DNA from: JACDET01 sp038253825
GTDB lineage: Bacteria; Patescibacteriota; Microgenomatia; Levybacterales; UBA12049
Assembly (NCBI GenBank): GCA_038253825.1
Contig: JBBSGT010000001.1
Span: forward strand, 1-64,000
Direction of reading: 5' to 3'
Length of the DNA stretch: 64,000 nucleotides
Of the stretch, positions 41,256 to 50,065 are shown in pieces. A program made the position numbers and the translations under genes. The notes beneath the pieces were generated by a model, which saw nothing but the letters and a program-made list of their open reading frames with translations, did not search any database and had not been told where the DNA came from. Each line of letters opens with the position of its first letter. The first letter of the stretch is position 1.

Positions 41256-42776
41256 ATGATAAGAAAATTTGCCATAAATATTTTAAAAACTTTTGGAATA
41301 GTGATTTTATTTGCGCTAACAGTTGTTCCACGGGCATTTGCTGTGCAGGAGGGTGACCTTGGGGCGTATCCTTCGCATTATGATCCTGATAATCCAAAGA
41401 CAAAATCCTGGTTTATTTATGATCTTAAAGCTGGCCAGACAAAAGAAGACAGTATTACTGTTGTTAATAATTCAGATAAATCTCTTGATGTAAAAATCTA
41501 TCCTGTTGATGCTACTACCACAAGCGATGGTGCATTTGCTCTCTTAAATAACGACCAACCCCAAAAGGAAATAGGGAGCTGGGTAAAATTATCCAAAGAT
41601 CTGATAACAATCGGTCCCAAAGATCGCAAAGATGTCCCTTTTACTATTTCCCTACCCTCAAATGTTACAGTCGGAGATCATGCCGGTGGTATTATTGTGC
41701 AGGAAGCAAAAAAGCCCACTATAGCAACTTCAGGGATGGGGCTCAATATCGTTTCCCGCGTGGGTACTCGTATCTATGAAACTGTTCCAGGAAATCAGAT
41801 AGTGAGCCTAGATGTCCGTGATCTCTCCTATACAATTAAAGATAATCACCTTGTTTTCACTTTTGTAATGGAAAATAGAGGAAATATTATCTTAACTCCT
41901 ACGGGGAATTTCCAAATAAAAGATGGATCGGGAAAAGTATTTGAAACAATCCCACTTGGCAACTTAGGTGCAGTATTCCCAGGAAAGCCCACGACAATTA
42001 CTGTTACCTCAAAAAAAGATGCTCCGTCTTTTGGCCAATATATTGCTACTGTCACGGTTAATTATTCATCTCTCAAATCAATCACAAAAAGTCTGACATT
42101 CTTTCTTTTCTTCCATGATTGGTCTGTGATTCTTCCTGTGCTTTTATTGCTCCTGCTTATAATTCTTTTCATTATTATAAAAAAGTATTTATCAAGAAAA
42201 CATAAATTCCAACAAATAGCACAACCGGAAATTTCTACAAACAAACCACAATCAGCATCATTTGCGGCAAAGAATATATCTGGAGAAAATGTAGATCAAG
42301 TATTTATTGCACACCATATTAAATTGCTTGGAGTAGCTGTTCTTATAAGCGTTCTTGTCTTGAGCAGCCTCTTTGCATTTATCTTAAAGGACTTTGTTTT
42401 TAGTCCCATAATGCCGCATGCTCAAGGATCTTCTACACAGTCAACTGTTCCAAGCAACGCTCCGCTTAGCAAACAGAACACAGTACCCACAGAGACAAGC
42501 ATACCAATTAATAAAGCCGATATGAAAGTTATTATTTTAAACGCGAGTGGGAAAGCTGGCGTCGCAAAAGCACTTGGGCAGAAATTATCCAAAGATGGAT
42601 TTTCAGTAGCAAAAATAGCCAATGCTGAGGGCACTTCGACACAAACAGTTATACAATATCCGATAGGTAAAAATGAAGAAACAGATTTACTTATGGAAGA
42701 ATTAAAGAATGAATATGCTTCAGTTACAAAGGAAGCTTCTGATTCCGCTGTTTTTACCATTATTATTGGTAAGTAA
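41256..42776 (+). CDS. DUF916 membrane protein fused to a C-terminal LytR_C domain
   Basis: The 506-residue protein begins with a signal-like segment and the DUF916 domain (TKSWFIYDLKAGQTKEDSITV, YPVDATTTSDGAFAL, IGSWVKLSKDLITIGPKD, VGDHAGGIIVQEA). A second beta domain follows (IVSRVGTRIYETVPGN). Helices lie near residues 287-309 and 354-375. A Ser/Thr-rich linker leads to residues 423-505, VIILNASGKAGVAKALGQKL through the end, a LytR_C (LCP-associated) domain. LytR_C occurs at the end of LytR-CpsA-Psr proteins, which attach polymers to peptidoglycan. The fusion would put a wall-synthesis module beside the WxL-binding module. It is the partner of the WxL gene just upstream. Confidence 0.8.
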   Translation: MIRKFAINILKTFGIVILFALTVVPRAFAVQEGDLGAYPSHYDPDNPKTKSWFIYDLKAGQTKEDSITVVNNSDKSLDVKIYPVDATTTSDGAFALLNNDQPQKEIGSWVKLSKDLITIGPKDRKDVPFTISLPSNVTVGDHAGGIIVQEAKKPTIATSGMGLNIVSRVGTRIYETVPGNQIVSLDVRDLSYTIKDNHLVFTFVMENRGNIILTPTGNFQIKDGSGKVFETIPLGNLGAVFPGKPTTITVTSKKDAPSFGQYIATVTVNYSSLKSITKSLTFFLFFHDWSVILPVLLLLLLIILFIIIKKYLSRKHKFQQIAQPEISTNKPQSASFAAKNISGENVDQVFIAHHIKLLGVAVLISVLVLSSLFAFILKDFVFSPIMPHAQGSSTQSTVPSNAPLSKQNTVPTETSIPINKADMKVIILNASGKAGVAKALGQKLSKDGFSVAKIANAEGTSTQTVIQYPIGKNEETDLLMEELKNEYASVTKEASDSAVFTIIIGK

Positions 42777-42778
42777 TA

Positions 42779-42807
42779 TTTCAATCCTTTTCAATTTATT
42801 GTATACT
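42779..42807 (+). promoter_or_regulatory. Promoter of the sulfotransferase gene, leaderless GTG start
   Basis: TTTCAA (42779-42784) and TATACT (42802-42807) are spaced by 17 bases. The GTG start at 42815 lies seven bases after the -10 box, so the transcript would start at or next to the start codon. Confidence 0.5.
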
Positions 42808-42814
42808 TTTATGC

Positions 42815-43573
42815 GTGCATGCTAAACGTGTGATTGTTAATACTCATATTGAAAAAACAGCAGGGACGTCCTTACTGCGATTCCTTGAGCAAACCATAGG
42901 CAAAAAACGTGTCGCCTTTTATGATCCGACCACAGACAGCGTGATTAAAATATCAGATCTATTTGTCTCTCCTTCAAATGATATCATTGATCAACTCCAG
43001 CTCAAGTCATATGCATTCTGGCCTCTGCTGAAACGATTTTATTTTAATACCCGATCAAACAAACGATACCAGACTACTGTTCCAAATGACATTGCTATTA
43101 TTCATGGGCACTTTGTTGCGAATCGTTTCGATAGTTTACTGAAAGATCCTATCCGGTCAGTCGTGATTCGTGATCCATTAAAACGCATGCGTTCGCAATA
43201 TGATCACTGGAAACGAGCAAAAGGAAGAAATCAGTGGCGTATAATGATCCCTTATGATGCCCAAATGAGTTTTGAAGAGTACGCCTTGCTTACTGTCATG
43301 CAAAATTATCAGACTAAGGCACTTGCAGGGAAGGATATCGCATCTTTTGATGTCGTTGGTGTTACCGAGCACATCGATGTTTTTACAAATAAACTGTTTG
43401 AAGTGTTGATTGAAGAAGGACATATAAAGAAAAGCATTCGCATGAATTCAGTAAAAAAGTTAAATCTCCATAAGAAGACTCATGAAACAACAATGGAATT
43501 TGAAAAGAAATTTAAAGTTTTTCATAAAGAAGATTATGAACTCTATAGGCAGGCACTTTCCCTTGCAAAGTAA
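42815..43573 (+). CDS. Sulfotransferase family protein
   Basis: The 252-residue protein has the 5'-phosphosulfate loop at the start (NTHIEKTAGTSLLRFL) and the 3'-phosphate-binding strand VVIRDPLKRMRSQYDHW, as in PAPS-dependent sulfotransferases of the carbohydrate class. HGHFVANRF between them is also typical. There is no membrane segment, so it acts in the cytoplasm on a precursor. The start is GTG, seven bases after a -10 box. Within this window the PAPS synthetase at 31746 gives the donor. It follows the WxL/DUF916 locus, so surface glycan or glycolipid sulfation is the likely purpose, by inference. The converging gene begins two bases beyond its stop. Confidence 0.8.
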   Translation: MHAKRVIVNTHIEKTAGTSLLRFLEQTIGKKRVAFYDPTTDSVIKISDLFVSPSNDIIDQLQLKSYAFWPLLKRFYFNTRSNKRYQTTVPNDIAIIHGHFVANRFDSLLKDPIRSVVIRDPLKRMRSQYDHWKRAKGRNQWRIMIPYDAQMSFEEYALLTVMQNYQTKALAGKDIASFDVVGVTEHIDVFTNKLFEVLIEEGHIKKSIRMNSVKKLNLHKKTHETTMEFEKKFKVFHKEDYELYRQALSLAK

Positions 43574-43574
43574 T

Positions 43575-44753
43575 TTAGTTTATCCAACCCCAATTGATAA
43601 ATACGGTTGAGAAGAAGAGAAGGAAGATTATAAAAATTGCCACCGTACCTTCATACCAAATGCCCTTTAGTTTCATTGCCAAAAATATAAATAAAGGGAA
43701 AATCACTGTCTCATATCTTGCATATGAAGTAAAACTTTTGATAAGAAGTGGCGCAATGCTGAGACTAAGAATAATGTACCACAATTCAGGACGGAGAGCT
43801 TTTTTACTTTTAATAAGAAGAATTAATCCGATTGCAAAGGTAATTATTTCTGTTTTTGAGACATTATAATCATGCCAAGGAAGTGAGAAGAATTGATAAA
43901 TGGCAAGGATGTTTGTTTGAACATTTTCAATAAGCGAAACTTTTGGTCCCCAAAAAGCATGGGTAGTTATCCAAACAGTAGGATCACCCATATTTACTTC
44001 ACCGACATACAATAAAAGCATAAGTGACGCAAACGGCAATAAAAGTACTGCTGTAGCTTTCCATAAGGAAATTTTTTTCTTTTGTAAATCAGTAATAATT
44101 GCATATAGCAATGGAATAATAAGAAAAAAACCATTCACTTTTGTTACATACAGAAGTGCCAGTGAAAGTGTAATATGTACCCATTTTCGCTTCACCAAGG
44201 CATAACTAAACCAAACCAAAAGAAGCAAAAAAAGGCTTTCTGCGTAGTAAGCGCGATAAAAAAGACTCAATGGAAAAAACAACATGAGAAAATTTGTGCG
44301 CATGGCTATCTGATGAGAATACAGTTTGCTGACGACGTAATATGTAGCAAAAAAGAGTGCAATGAGAATAATGTTACTGAAAATAAAAGCCGAAACAGCA
44401 ATGTTGTGAATAATAGTATTTATAAACGCAACGCTATAGGGATAAAGCGGAAAAAAAGCATAGGCATACTGATCCAAAAAGACATGATCCCCATGAGCTT
44501 CAATTTCTGATTGTGTTGTATAACCAGCTTTTGCGATACGGTAATACCACTGACCATCCCAGGCGCTTAGTGCATTGACAAGATTAAAATTCCCTTGCGT
44601 TACGCGTGTATCTGCCACATAATGAAAGCCTGTTCCATATAGGTACTTATTAAATGGCAACAATTGGTAGGAAACCATTAAAAAAGCATAATAAAAAAGT
44701 TGCAAAGCAATGAAAATAAGAAGACCAATCTTAAAATACCTCTTAGTGAACAT
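43575..44753 (-). CDS. GT-C membrane mannosyltransferase (PIG-V-like)
   Basis: The 392-residue protein has about ten helices. WDGQWYYRIAKAGYTT after the first helix and FFPLYPYSVAF are the hallmarks of PIG-V-type (COG5542) mannosyltransferases, where the Asp in WDG is catalytic. They use polyprenyl-phosphate-mannose. In bacteria the acceptors are unknown glycolipids or glycoproteins. The DPM1-like gene at 7929 could make the donor. It is transcribed divergently from uvrA with a 90-base gap. Confidence 0.85.
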   Translation of the reverse strand: MFTKRYFKIGLLIFIALQLFYYAFLMVSYQLLPFNKYLYGTGFHYVADTRVTQGNFNLVNALSAWDGQWYYRIAKAGYTTQSEIEAHGDHVFLDQYAYAFFPLYPYSVAFINTIIHNIAVSAFIFSNIILIALFFATYYVVSKLYSHQIAMRTNFLMLFFPLSLFYRAYYAESLFLLLLVWFSYALVKRKWVHITLSLALLYVTKVNGFFLIIPLLYAIITDLQKKKISLWKATAVLLLPFASLMLLLYVGEVNMGDPTVWITTHAFWGPKVSLIENVQTNILAIYQFFSLPWHDYNVSKTEIITFAIGLILLIKSKKALRPELWYIILSLSIAPLLIKSFTSYARYETVIFPLFIFLAMKLKGIWYEGTVAIFIIFLLFFSTVFINWGWIN

Positions 44754-44801
44754 ATAATAAATTATTTGTTACTGTAAGCAAGAAGTCAATACGCAGGACA
44801 G

Positions 44802-44830
44802 TTGCTATAGCTTGCAATATGATTTATAAT
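44802..44830 (+). promoter_or_regulatory. Promoter of uvrA
   Basis: TTGCTA (44802-44807), a 17-base spacer and TATAAT (44825-44830) precede ATG 44844 by 13 bases, predicting a leader of about six bases and no Shine-Dalgarno site. Confidence 0.7.
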
Positions 44831-44843
44831 AGGATGCTTTCTT

Positions 44844-47756
44844 ATGGATAAAATAGTTATCAAAGGTGCGCGCGAACATAATTTAAAAAACCTCGATTTG
44901 GAAATTCCCAAAAATAAACTCGTTGTTCTTACAGGTTTGTCAGGTAGCGGGAAATCTTCTCTTGCGTTCGATACTGTCTATGCAGAAGGACAACGTCGCT
45001 ACGTCGAGAGTTTGTCTTCTTATGCACGTCAATTTCTGGGAACGATGAAAAAACCTGATGTCGATTTGATTGAAGGATTGTCTCCGGCGATTTCCATTGA
45101 TCAAAAGTCAACGAGTCACAATCCGCGTTCCACAGTTGGTACGGTGACTGAAATTTATGATTATATGCGTTTGCTTTTTGCTCGAGTCGGGCATCCGCAT
45201 TGTCCTAAATGCGGTCGTGAAATTGCCCGTCAATCCAAAGAGCAGATTGTTAATGCAATTCTCAAGCTACAAGAAACGCATAAAGAACTTGGGAAAAAAG
45301 ATGTCCGCGTTTTAATTCTTGCGCCCTTAGTCAAAGACCGACGAGGTGAATATACAGATTTATTAGCCAGTTTGAAGAAGAGAGGTTATACCAAAGTGAG
45401 AATTGACGGGAGAATTTACAGTGTTACTGATGATTTTGTTCTCATCAAAACAAATAAACATACTATTGAACTTGTCATCGACGCTATAGTATTGGGTAAA
45501 GAAACCGAGCGGACAAGACTTGCAACTGATGTCGAACAAGCACTGCAATTTGGTGATGGTGAGATGATTGTTTCGATTATTGGCGATGCTTCTTTTTCAC
45601 TTCCCGAAAAACCTGAAAAGATGGATGATCAGTTGTTTTCAGAAAAATTTGCTTGTCCCGTCGATAATATCTCTCTTCCAGAAATTGAACCTCGTATCTT
45701 TTCTTTTAATACGCCGCATGGTGCATGTCCGAGCTGTGCCGGTTTGGGAAGAGTTCTTAATGCTGACCCTGATTTGATTCTCAATGACAATTTGACGATT
45801 AATGAAGGCGGAATCGTGCCGTTTTTCAATATTGGTACAAATGATACGTGGTTCTCTCGAACATTTAAAACCTTCTGTGAGGAAAATGATCTCCCGATGG
45901 ACAAACGTATCGCTGAGATGAGTGATGAGCAAAAGCATTTATTACTATACGGCACAGGTGGCAAGAAGTATCTCGTTGAAGGTGAAAACCGTTTTGGTCG
46001 TGGTACGGTGATCGAAGAATCATTCAGGGGTATCGCGTCTGAATTGAAGCGAAGATATAATGAATCTGATTCACAATTTGTCAAAACACAGATTGATAAA
46101 TTCATGCGATTTGATGTTTGTCCTGACTGTGAAGGTGGTCGTCTCAAAAAAGAAGCACTTTCAATTACTCTCAATGACAAATCAATCATTGATGCCTCAA
46201 CGATGTCAATTGAAAAGACGCTTGCTTTCATTACTCATTTACCTGAAGTCATCTCTGCACGAGAAAATGAAATTTCCAAAATGATTTTACGGGAGATTCG
46301 GGAGCGATTGAAGTTTCTGGTCGATGTCGGATTGGAATATCTCACGCTCCAGCGAACTGCCTCGACGCTTTCGGGTGGAGAAGCCCAACGTATACGTCTT
46401 GCTTCACAAATTGGTTCTGGTTTGACGGGCGTTCTGTATGTACTTGATGAACCTTCGATTGGACTGCATCAACGGGATAATTCCAAATTGATTGATACTT
46501 TGAAAAAACTACGTGATCTTGGGAATACCGTTTTGGTCGTCGAGCATGATCAAGATACGATGGAAGCGTCTGATTATCTTTTTGATTTTGGACCTGGGGC
46601 AGGAGAACATGGAGGCGCAATTGTCTCACAGGGAACAGTTGATGAGGTTCGTCATGATAAGGAGTCTATAACTGGAAAATATCTTTCAGGAAAGAAAAAG
46701 ATTCATGTGCAGAGGGCATTGCAAAGCAATGAAGATCCTGAAGTAGTAGCACAACCTGAATATCAAAGTATCAAAATCATCGGTGCTGCACAGAATAATT
46801 TAAAGAATATTACTGTCGAGTTTCCGCTTAATAAATTGGTTGTTGTGACAGGGGTATCAGGTTCAGGCAAATCAACATTGGTAAACGATATCTTTTATCA
46901 TGCGATGATGCAGAAGAAAAATCCATTTCATCCGCAAAAACCCGGGAAATTCACAGAAATGCAAGGCTCTGATGCAATAAGAAATGTCTTCGCGATTGAT
47001 CAGTCACCAATTGGACGGACACCTCGTAGTAATCCTGCGACTTACACGGGGGCGTTTACTTATATTCGTCAATTATTTGCCAGCACAAAAGAAGCAAAAC
47101 TTCGTGGCTATGGTCCAGGACGATTCTCCTTCAATGTCAAAGGCGGTCGATGTGAAGCGTGTGAAGGAGAAGGGCAGATCAAAATCGAGATGCAATTTAT
47201 GCCTGATGTCTATATCACTTGCGAAGTATGTCAGGGAAAACAGTACAACAATGAAGCATTAGAAATCATGTTTAATGATAAAAATATAGCCGATGTGTTG
47301 AATATGAGTGTCGGGGAAGCGTTGAAATTCTTTCACTTTATGTCAGGTCTCGCACATCGTTTGCAGACACTGCAGGATGTAGGATTATCTTATGTCAAAC
47401 TCGGGCAACCTGCACCGACGTTGTCTGGTGGGGAAGCACAACGTGTAAAGCTGGCAACAGAGCTTTCCAAACGAGGAAGAAATGCGCTCTACGTTCTGGA
47501 TGAGCCAACGACGGGTTTGCACTTTGCAGATTTGGAAAAATTGCTGTATGTTCTTCGGAGATTGGTTGATGTCGGAAACTCAGTTATTGTCATTGAACAC
47601 AACCTTGATGTTATCAAAAATGCCGATCATATTATTGACCTCGGACCTGAAGGTGGAGAAAAAGGTGGAGAGATTATCGCAATAGGTACACCAAAAGAAA
47701 TAGCCGAGAACCCTAATTCTTGGACAGGCAAATTCCTCAAGAATGTACTAAAATAA
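44844..47756 (+). CDS. uvrA: Excinuclease ABC subunit A
   Basis: The 970-residue UvrA scans DNA for bulky lesions in nucleotide excision repair. It has two ABC ATPase halves with Walker A GLSGSGKSSLAFDT near residue 31 and GVSGSGKSTLVND near 671, signature loops LSGGEAQRIRLA and LSGGEAQRVKLA, and zinc sites (CPKCGRE, CPSCAGLG, CEACEGEG). QFLGTMKKPDVD and the SIDQKSTSHNPRST segment are typical. Length and domain order are those of the usual protein. UvrC is at 50066. UvrB is not in the window. Confidence 0.98.
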   Translation: MDKIVIKGAREHNLKNLDLEIPKNKLVVLTGLSGSGKSSLAFDTVYAEGQRRYVESLSSYARQFLGTMKKPDVDLIEGLSPAISIDQKSTSHNPRSTVGTVTEIYDYMRLLFARVGHPHCPKCGREIARQSKEQIVNAILKLQETHKELGKKDVRVLILAPLVKDRRGEYTDLLASLKKRGYTKVRIDGRIYSVTDDFVLIKTNKHTIELVIDAIVLGKETERTRLATDVEQALQFGDGEMIVSIIGDASFSLPEKPEKMDDQLFSEKFACPVDNISLPEIEPRIFSFNTPHGACPSCAGLGRVLNADPDLILNDNLTINEGGIVPFFNIGTNDTWFSRTFKTFCEENDLPMDKRIAEMSDEQKHLLLYGTGGKKYLVEGENRFGRGTVIEESFRGIASELKRRYNESDSQFVKTQIDKFMRFDVCPDCEGGRLKKEALSITLNDKSIIDASTMSIEKTLAFITHLPEVISARENEISKMILREIRERLKFLVDVGLEYLTLQRTASTLSGGEAQRIRLASQIGSGLTGVLYVLDEPSIGLHQRDNSKLIDTLKKLRDLGNTVLVVEHDQDTMEASDYLFDFGPGAGEHGGAIVSQGTVDEVRHDKESITGKYLSGKKKIHVQRALQSNEDPEVVAQPEYQSIKIIGAAQNNLKNITVEFPLNKLVVVTGVSGSGKSTLVNDIFYHAMMQKKNPFHPQKPGKFTEMQGSDAIRNVFAIDQSPIGRTPRSNPATYTGAFTYIRQLFASTKEAKLRGYGPGRFSFNVKGGRCEACEGEGQIKIEMQFMPDVYITCEVCQGKQYNNEALEIMFNDKNIADVLNMSVGEALKFFHFMSGLAHRLQTLQDVGLSYVKLGQPAPTLSGGEAQRVKLATELSKRGRNALYVLDEPTTGLHFADLEKLLYVLRRLVDVGNSVIVIEHNLDVIKNADHIIDLGPEGGEKGGEIIAIGTPKEIAENPNSWTGKFLKNVLK

Positions 47757-47859
47757 AAGAGGAGAAATTTTCAATTCATAATTTTCAATTTTCATTCAGT
47801 AATAAATTTATAATGTTACAAACTTTTGGAAATTAAATATTGGAAATTGTAAATTAAGC
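47757..47859. other. AT-rich intergenic stretch with short repeated words
   Basis: The 103 bases between uvrA and the transglutaminase gene repeat the word AATTTTCAATT and near-complements (GGAAATTGTAAATT). They hold a loosely inverted structure but no clear terminator or promoter. No gene is present. Confidence 0.35.
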
Positions 47860-49662
47860 ATGAAATTTCTGTCAAAGTTTGTAACTATCACGGCTCTTCT
47901 TATAATCTTTTTTCTTCCGCAAAAAGCTCATGCTGCTTCTAATTTCAATACTGACTATCATATAACCTACACTATTGATCAGAGTGGGATGGCTCACGCC
48001 TTAGTGAACGGAACGCTCTCCAATACGACATCACAATATTATGCTTCATCTTACAAAATGCAGCTCGGATTTACGAATATTTCCAACGTTCAAGCAGCAG
48101 ATGCTGGAGGCGCGATTACTCCTCAAGTGACAAAGAGTACTGATGGTTATGAAATTGGTCTTAATTTTAATCAAAAAGCGGTGGGCCTGGGGAGTCAGCA
48201 GCAATTTATTATTACCTTTGATACGCCTACATTGGCTCGGCATTATGGCAAAATCTGGGAAATTGATGTGCCGGGGATATCCAATCCTGCTGAATTTAAT
48301 AATTTTGTTGTCCAGTTAAAAACTCCACCCACATTTGGACAACCTACATATATTAAACCCAAACAAGCGAGTAATGCACTGATTTTTGATAAGCAGACAC
48401 TTGGTAAATCAGGCATCTCTATAGCATTTGGAGATAAGCAAATCTATAAATTCCAATTAGCGTATCATATCCAAAATCCCAATCTCTATCCGATTACAAC
48501 GGAGATCGCGTTGCCTCCTTCTACAAATTATCAAGATGTCTCCATCACCGATCTGGACCCTGCACCGACCAATGTCGTGGAAGATAAAGATGGAAATTGG
48601 CTTGCCCAATATCATCTTACCTCGGCACAAAAGTTGGATGTCATGGCCCGAGGTAATGCTGTTATTCATTTGACGCCAAAACAAGATCCACTTTCTCCTG
48701 ATCAACTCAAAGTGTATCTCAAAGAGACAAAATATTGGGAAGTAAAAAATAATACCATCCGTGAAGTAAGCGATCAATTGCGTACCCCACAGGCAATTTA
48801 TCAGTATGTACAAAATAAATTGCATTACAATTTCGCTAAAGTGGCAAAAGATGATAAACGACTTGGTGCGCTTGGTGCAATGCAAAACCCAAATCAAGCA
48901 GTTTGCCGAGAATTTACCGATCTCTTTATTGCTTTGGCTCGTGCCGGCGGTATTCCTGCTAGAGAAGTAGACGGTTATGCATATACTCAAAATGCACGGC
49001 AAAAACCAATTTATGATGAGAAGGATATTTTGCATGTGTGGCCTGAGTATTATGATACGGACAAAAAAACTTGGGTTATGGTCGATCCGACGTGGGGAAG
49101 CACAACAGGCGGAGTAGATTATTTTGACACCTTGGATTTCGATCATTTTGCTTTTGCCATAAAAGGTATGGATAGTGTTTATCCGATTCCAGCAGGAGGA
49201 TATAAATACAGCAGTAATCCATCAAGTAAAGATGTCGATGTTACTTTTACCACTGAGACATCACCTGATACAAAACCGACATTTGAATCAGAAAGTACAA
49301 TTCCTGATGTCGCAATTGCTGGGTTGCCGATCTCAGGAAAAATTCAAATACGAAATACAGGTTCATCGTATATCCCTTCACAATTTCTCTATCTCTCAAG
49401 CAAAACGTTTTTCCCATCAGAACAAGTTATGACGATTGCCGGCATTCCACCGTTTGGGACACTGGATGTCCCAGTGAAATTTGCGGCAACCAATCCTTTG
49501 ACAAACACTCAAGGCGACTATACAATACGAGTTGCCGGAAATTCAACGGTCAAACATCTCCAGTCAAAACTCTTTTTTTTGACACCAATGGGAGGAGGAA
49601 TAGTAGGTGGCATATTTGTATTATTGATAATTATGCTAGTACTTCGTTGGCAAAGAAAATAA
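47860..49662 (+). CDS. Exported transglutaminase-like protein with a C-terminal anchor
   Basis: The 600-residue protein has a signal peptide (residues 7-27, ending KAHAAS), about 280 residues of beta-rich region, a transglutaminase-like (papain fold) domain and a C-terminal helix (GGIVGGIFVLLIIMLVL) with a basic stop-transfer. The likely catalytic triad is Cys 349 (AVCREFTDLFIAL), His 392 (LHVWPEYYD) and Asp 409 (VDPTWG). In bacteria such exported domains act as peptidases or in cross-linking at the surface. The active site faces outside. The neighbours are uvrA and a pair of tiny membrane proteins, which gives no functional clue. Confidence 0.85.
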   Translation: MKFLSKFVTITALLIIFFLPQKAHAASNFNTDYHITYTIDQSGMAHALVNGTLSNTTSQYYASSYKMQLGFTNISNVQAADAGGAITPQVTKSTDGYEIGLNFNQKAVGLGSQQQFIITFDTPTLARHYGKIWEIDVPGISNPAEFNNFVVQLKTPPTFGQPTYIKPKQASNALIFDKQTLGKSGISIAFGDKQIYKFQLAYHIQNPNLYPITTEIALPPSTNYQDVSITDLDPAPTNVVEDKDGNWLAQYHLTSAQKLDVMARGNAVIHLTPKQDPLSPDQLKVYLKETKYWEVKNNTIREVSDQLRTPQAIYQYVQNKLHYNFAKVAKDDKRLGALGAMQNPNQAVCREFTDLFIALARAGGIPAREVDGYAYTQNARQKPIYDEKDILHVWPEYYDTDKKTWVMVDPTWGSTTGGVDYFDTLDFDHFAFAIKGMDSVYPIPAGGYKYSSNPSSKDVDVTFTTETSPDTKPTFESESTIPDVAIAGLPISGKIQIRNTGSSYIPSQFLYLSSKTFFPSEQVMTIAGIPPFGTLDVPVKFAATNPLTNTQGDYTIRVAGNSTVKHLQSKLFFLTPMGGGIVGGIFVLLIIMLVLRWQRK

Positions 49663-49678
49663 TTATTGCCTCAAAAGT

Positions 49679-49894
49679 ATGCTGACTATTCGAAAAAAAG
49701 ACAAAAAAGCTTTTATGAAAGCTCTGACTGCTCTTTCTGGAAATCTTGCTGCTGGTTACTTTGGTCTTGTTCTTATAGCACCAAATTTCTTACCCTTGAA
49801 TAATGTTATAAACGTGCTTGTGTTGACTTATGATTTTGTATTGGGTATAGTGTTTTTGTGGATAACATATAAACTTGAAAGGAGTTTGCTATGA
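49679..49894 (+). CDS. Tiny two-helix membrane protein
   Basis: The 71-residue protein has a basic start (RKKDKKAF) and two helices (LAAGYFGLVLIAPNFLPL and VLVLTYDFVLGIVFLWITY). It starts 16 bases after the transglutaminase gene, and its stop overlaps the start of the next tiny gene by four bases (ATGA). No family is recognised. Confidence 0.6.
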   Translation: MLTIRKKDKKAFMKALTALSGNLAAGYFGLVLIAPNFLPLNNVINVLVLTYDFVLGIVFLWITYKLERSLL

Positions 49895-50022
49895 ATCATT
49901 TTGATTTTTTTAGTTTTAACAATAATCTTATTATAACGACAAGTCTATTACTTATTGCGATAGCCCTAGTGTACATTGCTTTTAAACTTTCTGAAAAGCA
50001 TAAGACGAAACATTCCCATTAA
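49891..50022 (+). CDS. 43-residue single-helix membrane protein
   Basis: The gene reads MNHFDFFSFNNNLIITTSLL followed by a hydrophobic stretch and a Lys/His-rich tail ending KHKTKHSH. A GAAAGGAG ribosome site lies eight bases upstream inside the previous gene, and ATG overlaps the TGA of that gene. Such coupling makes it a likely real gene and a partner of the 49679 product. Function is unknown. Confidence 0.55.
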   Translation: MNHFDFFSFNNNLIITTSLLLIAIALVYIAFKLSEKHKTKHSH

Positions 50023-50024
50023 TT

Positions 50025-50053
50025 TTGACAGACTCCTCATTTAAATTTACAAT
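50025..50053 (+). promoter_or_regulatory. Promoter of uvrC
   Basis: TTGACA (50025-50030), a 17-base spacer and TACAAT (50048-50053) precede ATG 50066 by 12 bases. No Shine-Dalgarno site is seen. Confidence 0.7.
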
Positions 50054-50065
50054 ACTCTTTAGTCT

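Noticed and set aside
48457..49146. 229-residue minus-strand frame
   Set aside because: It lies fully inside the transglutaminase-like gene, has a Cys/Ile/Arg-rich composition unlike a protein, and no promoter or motif.
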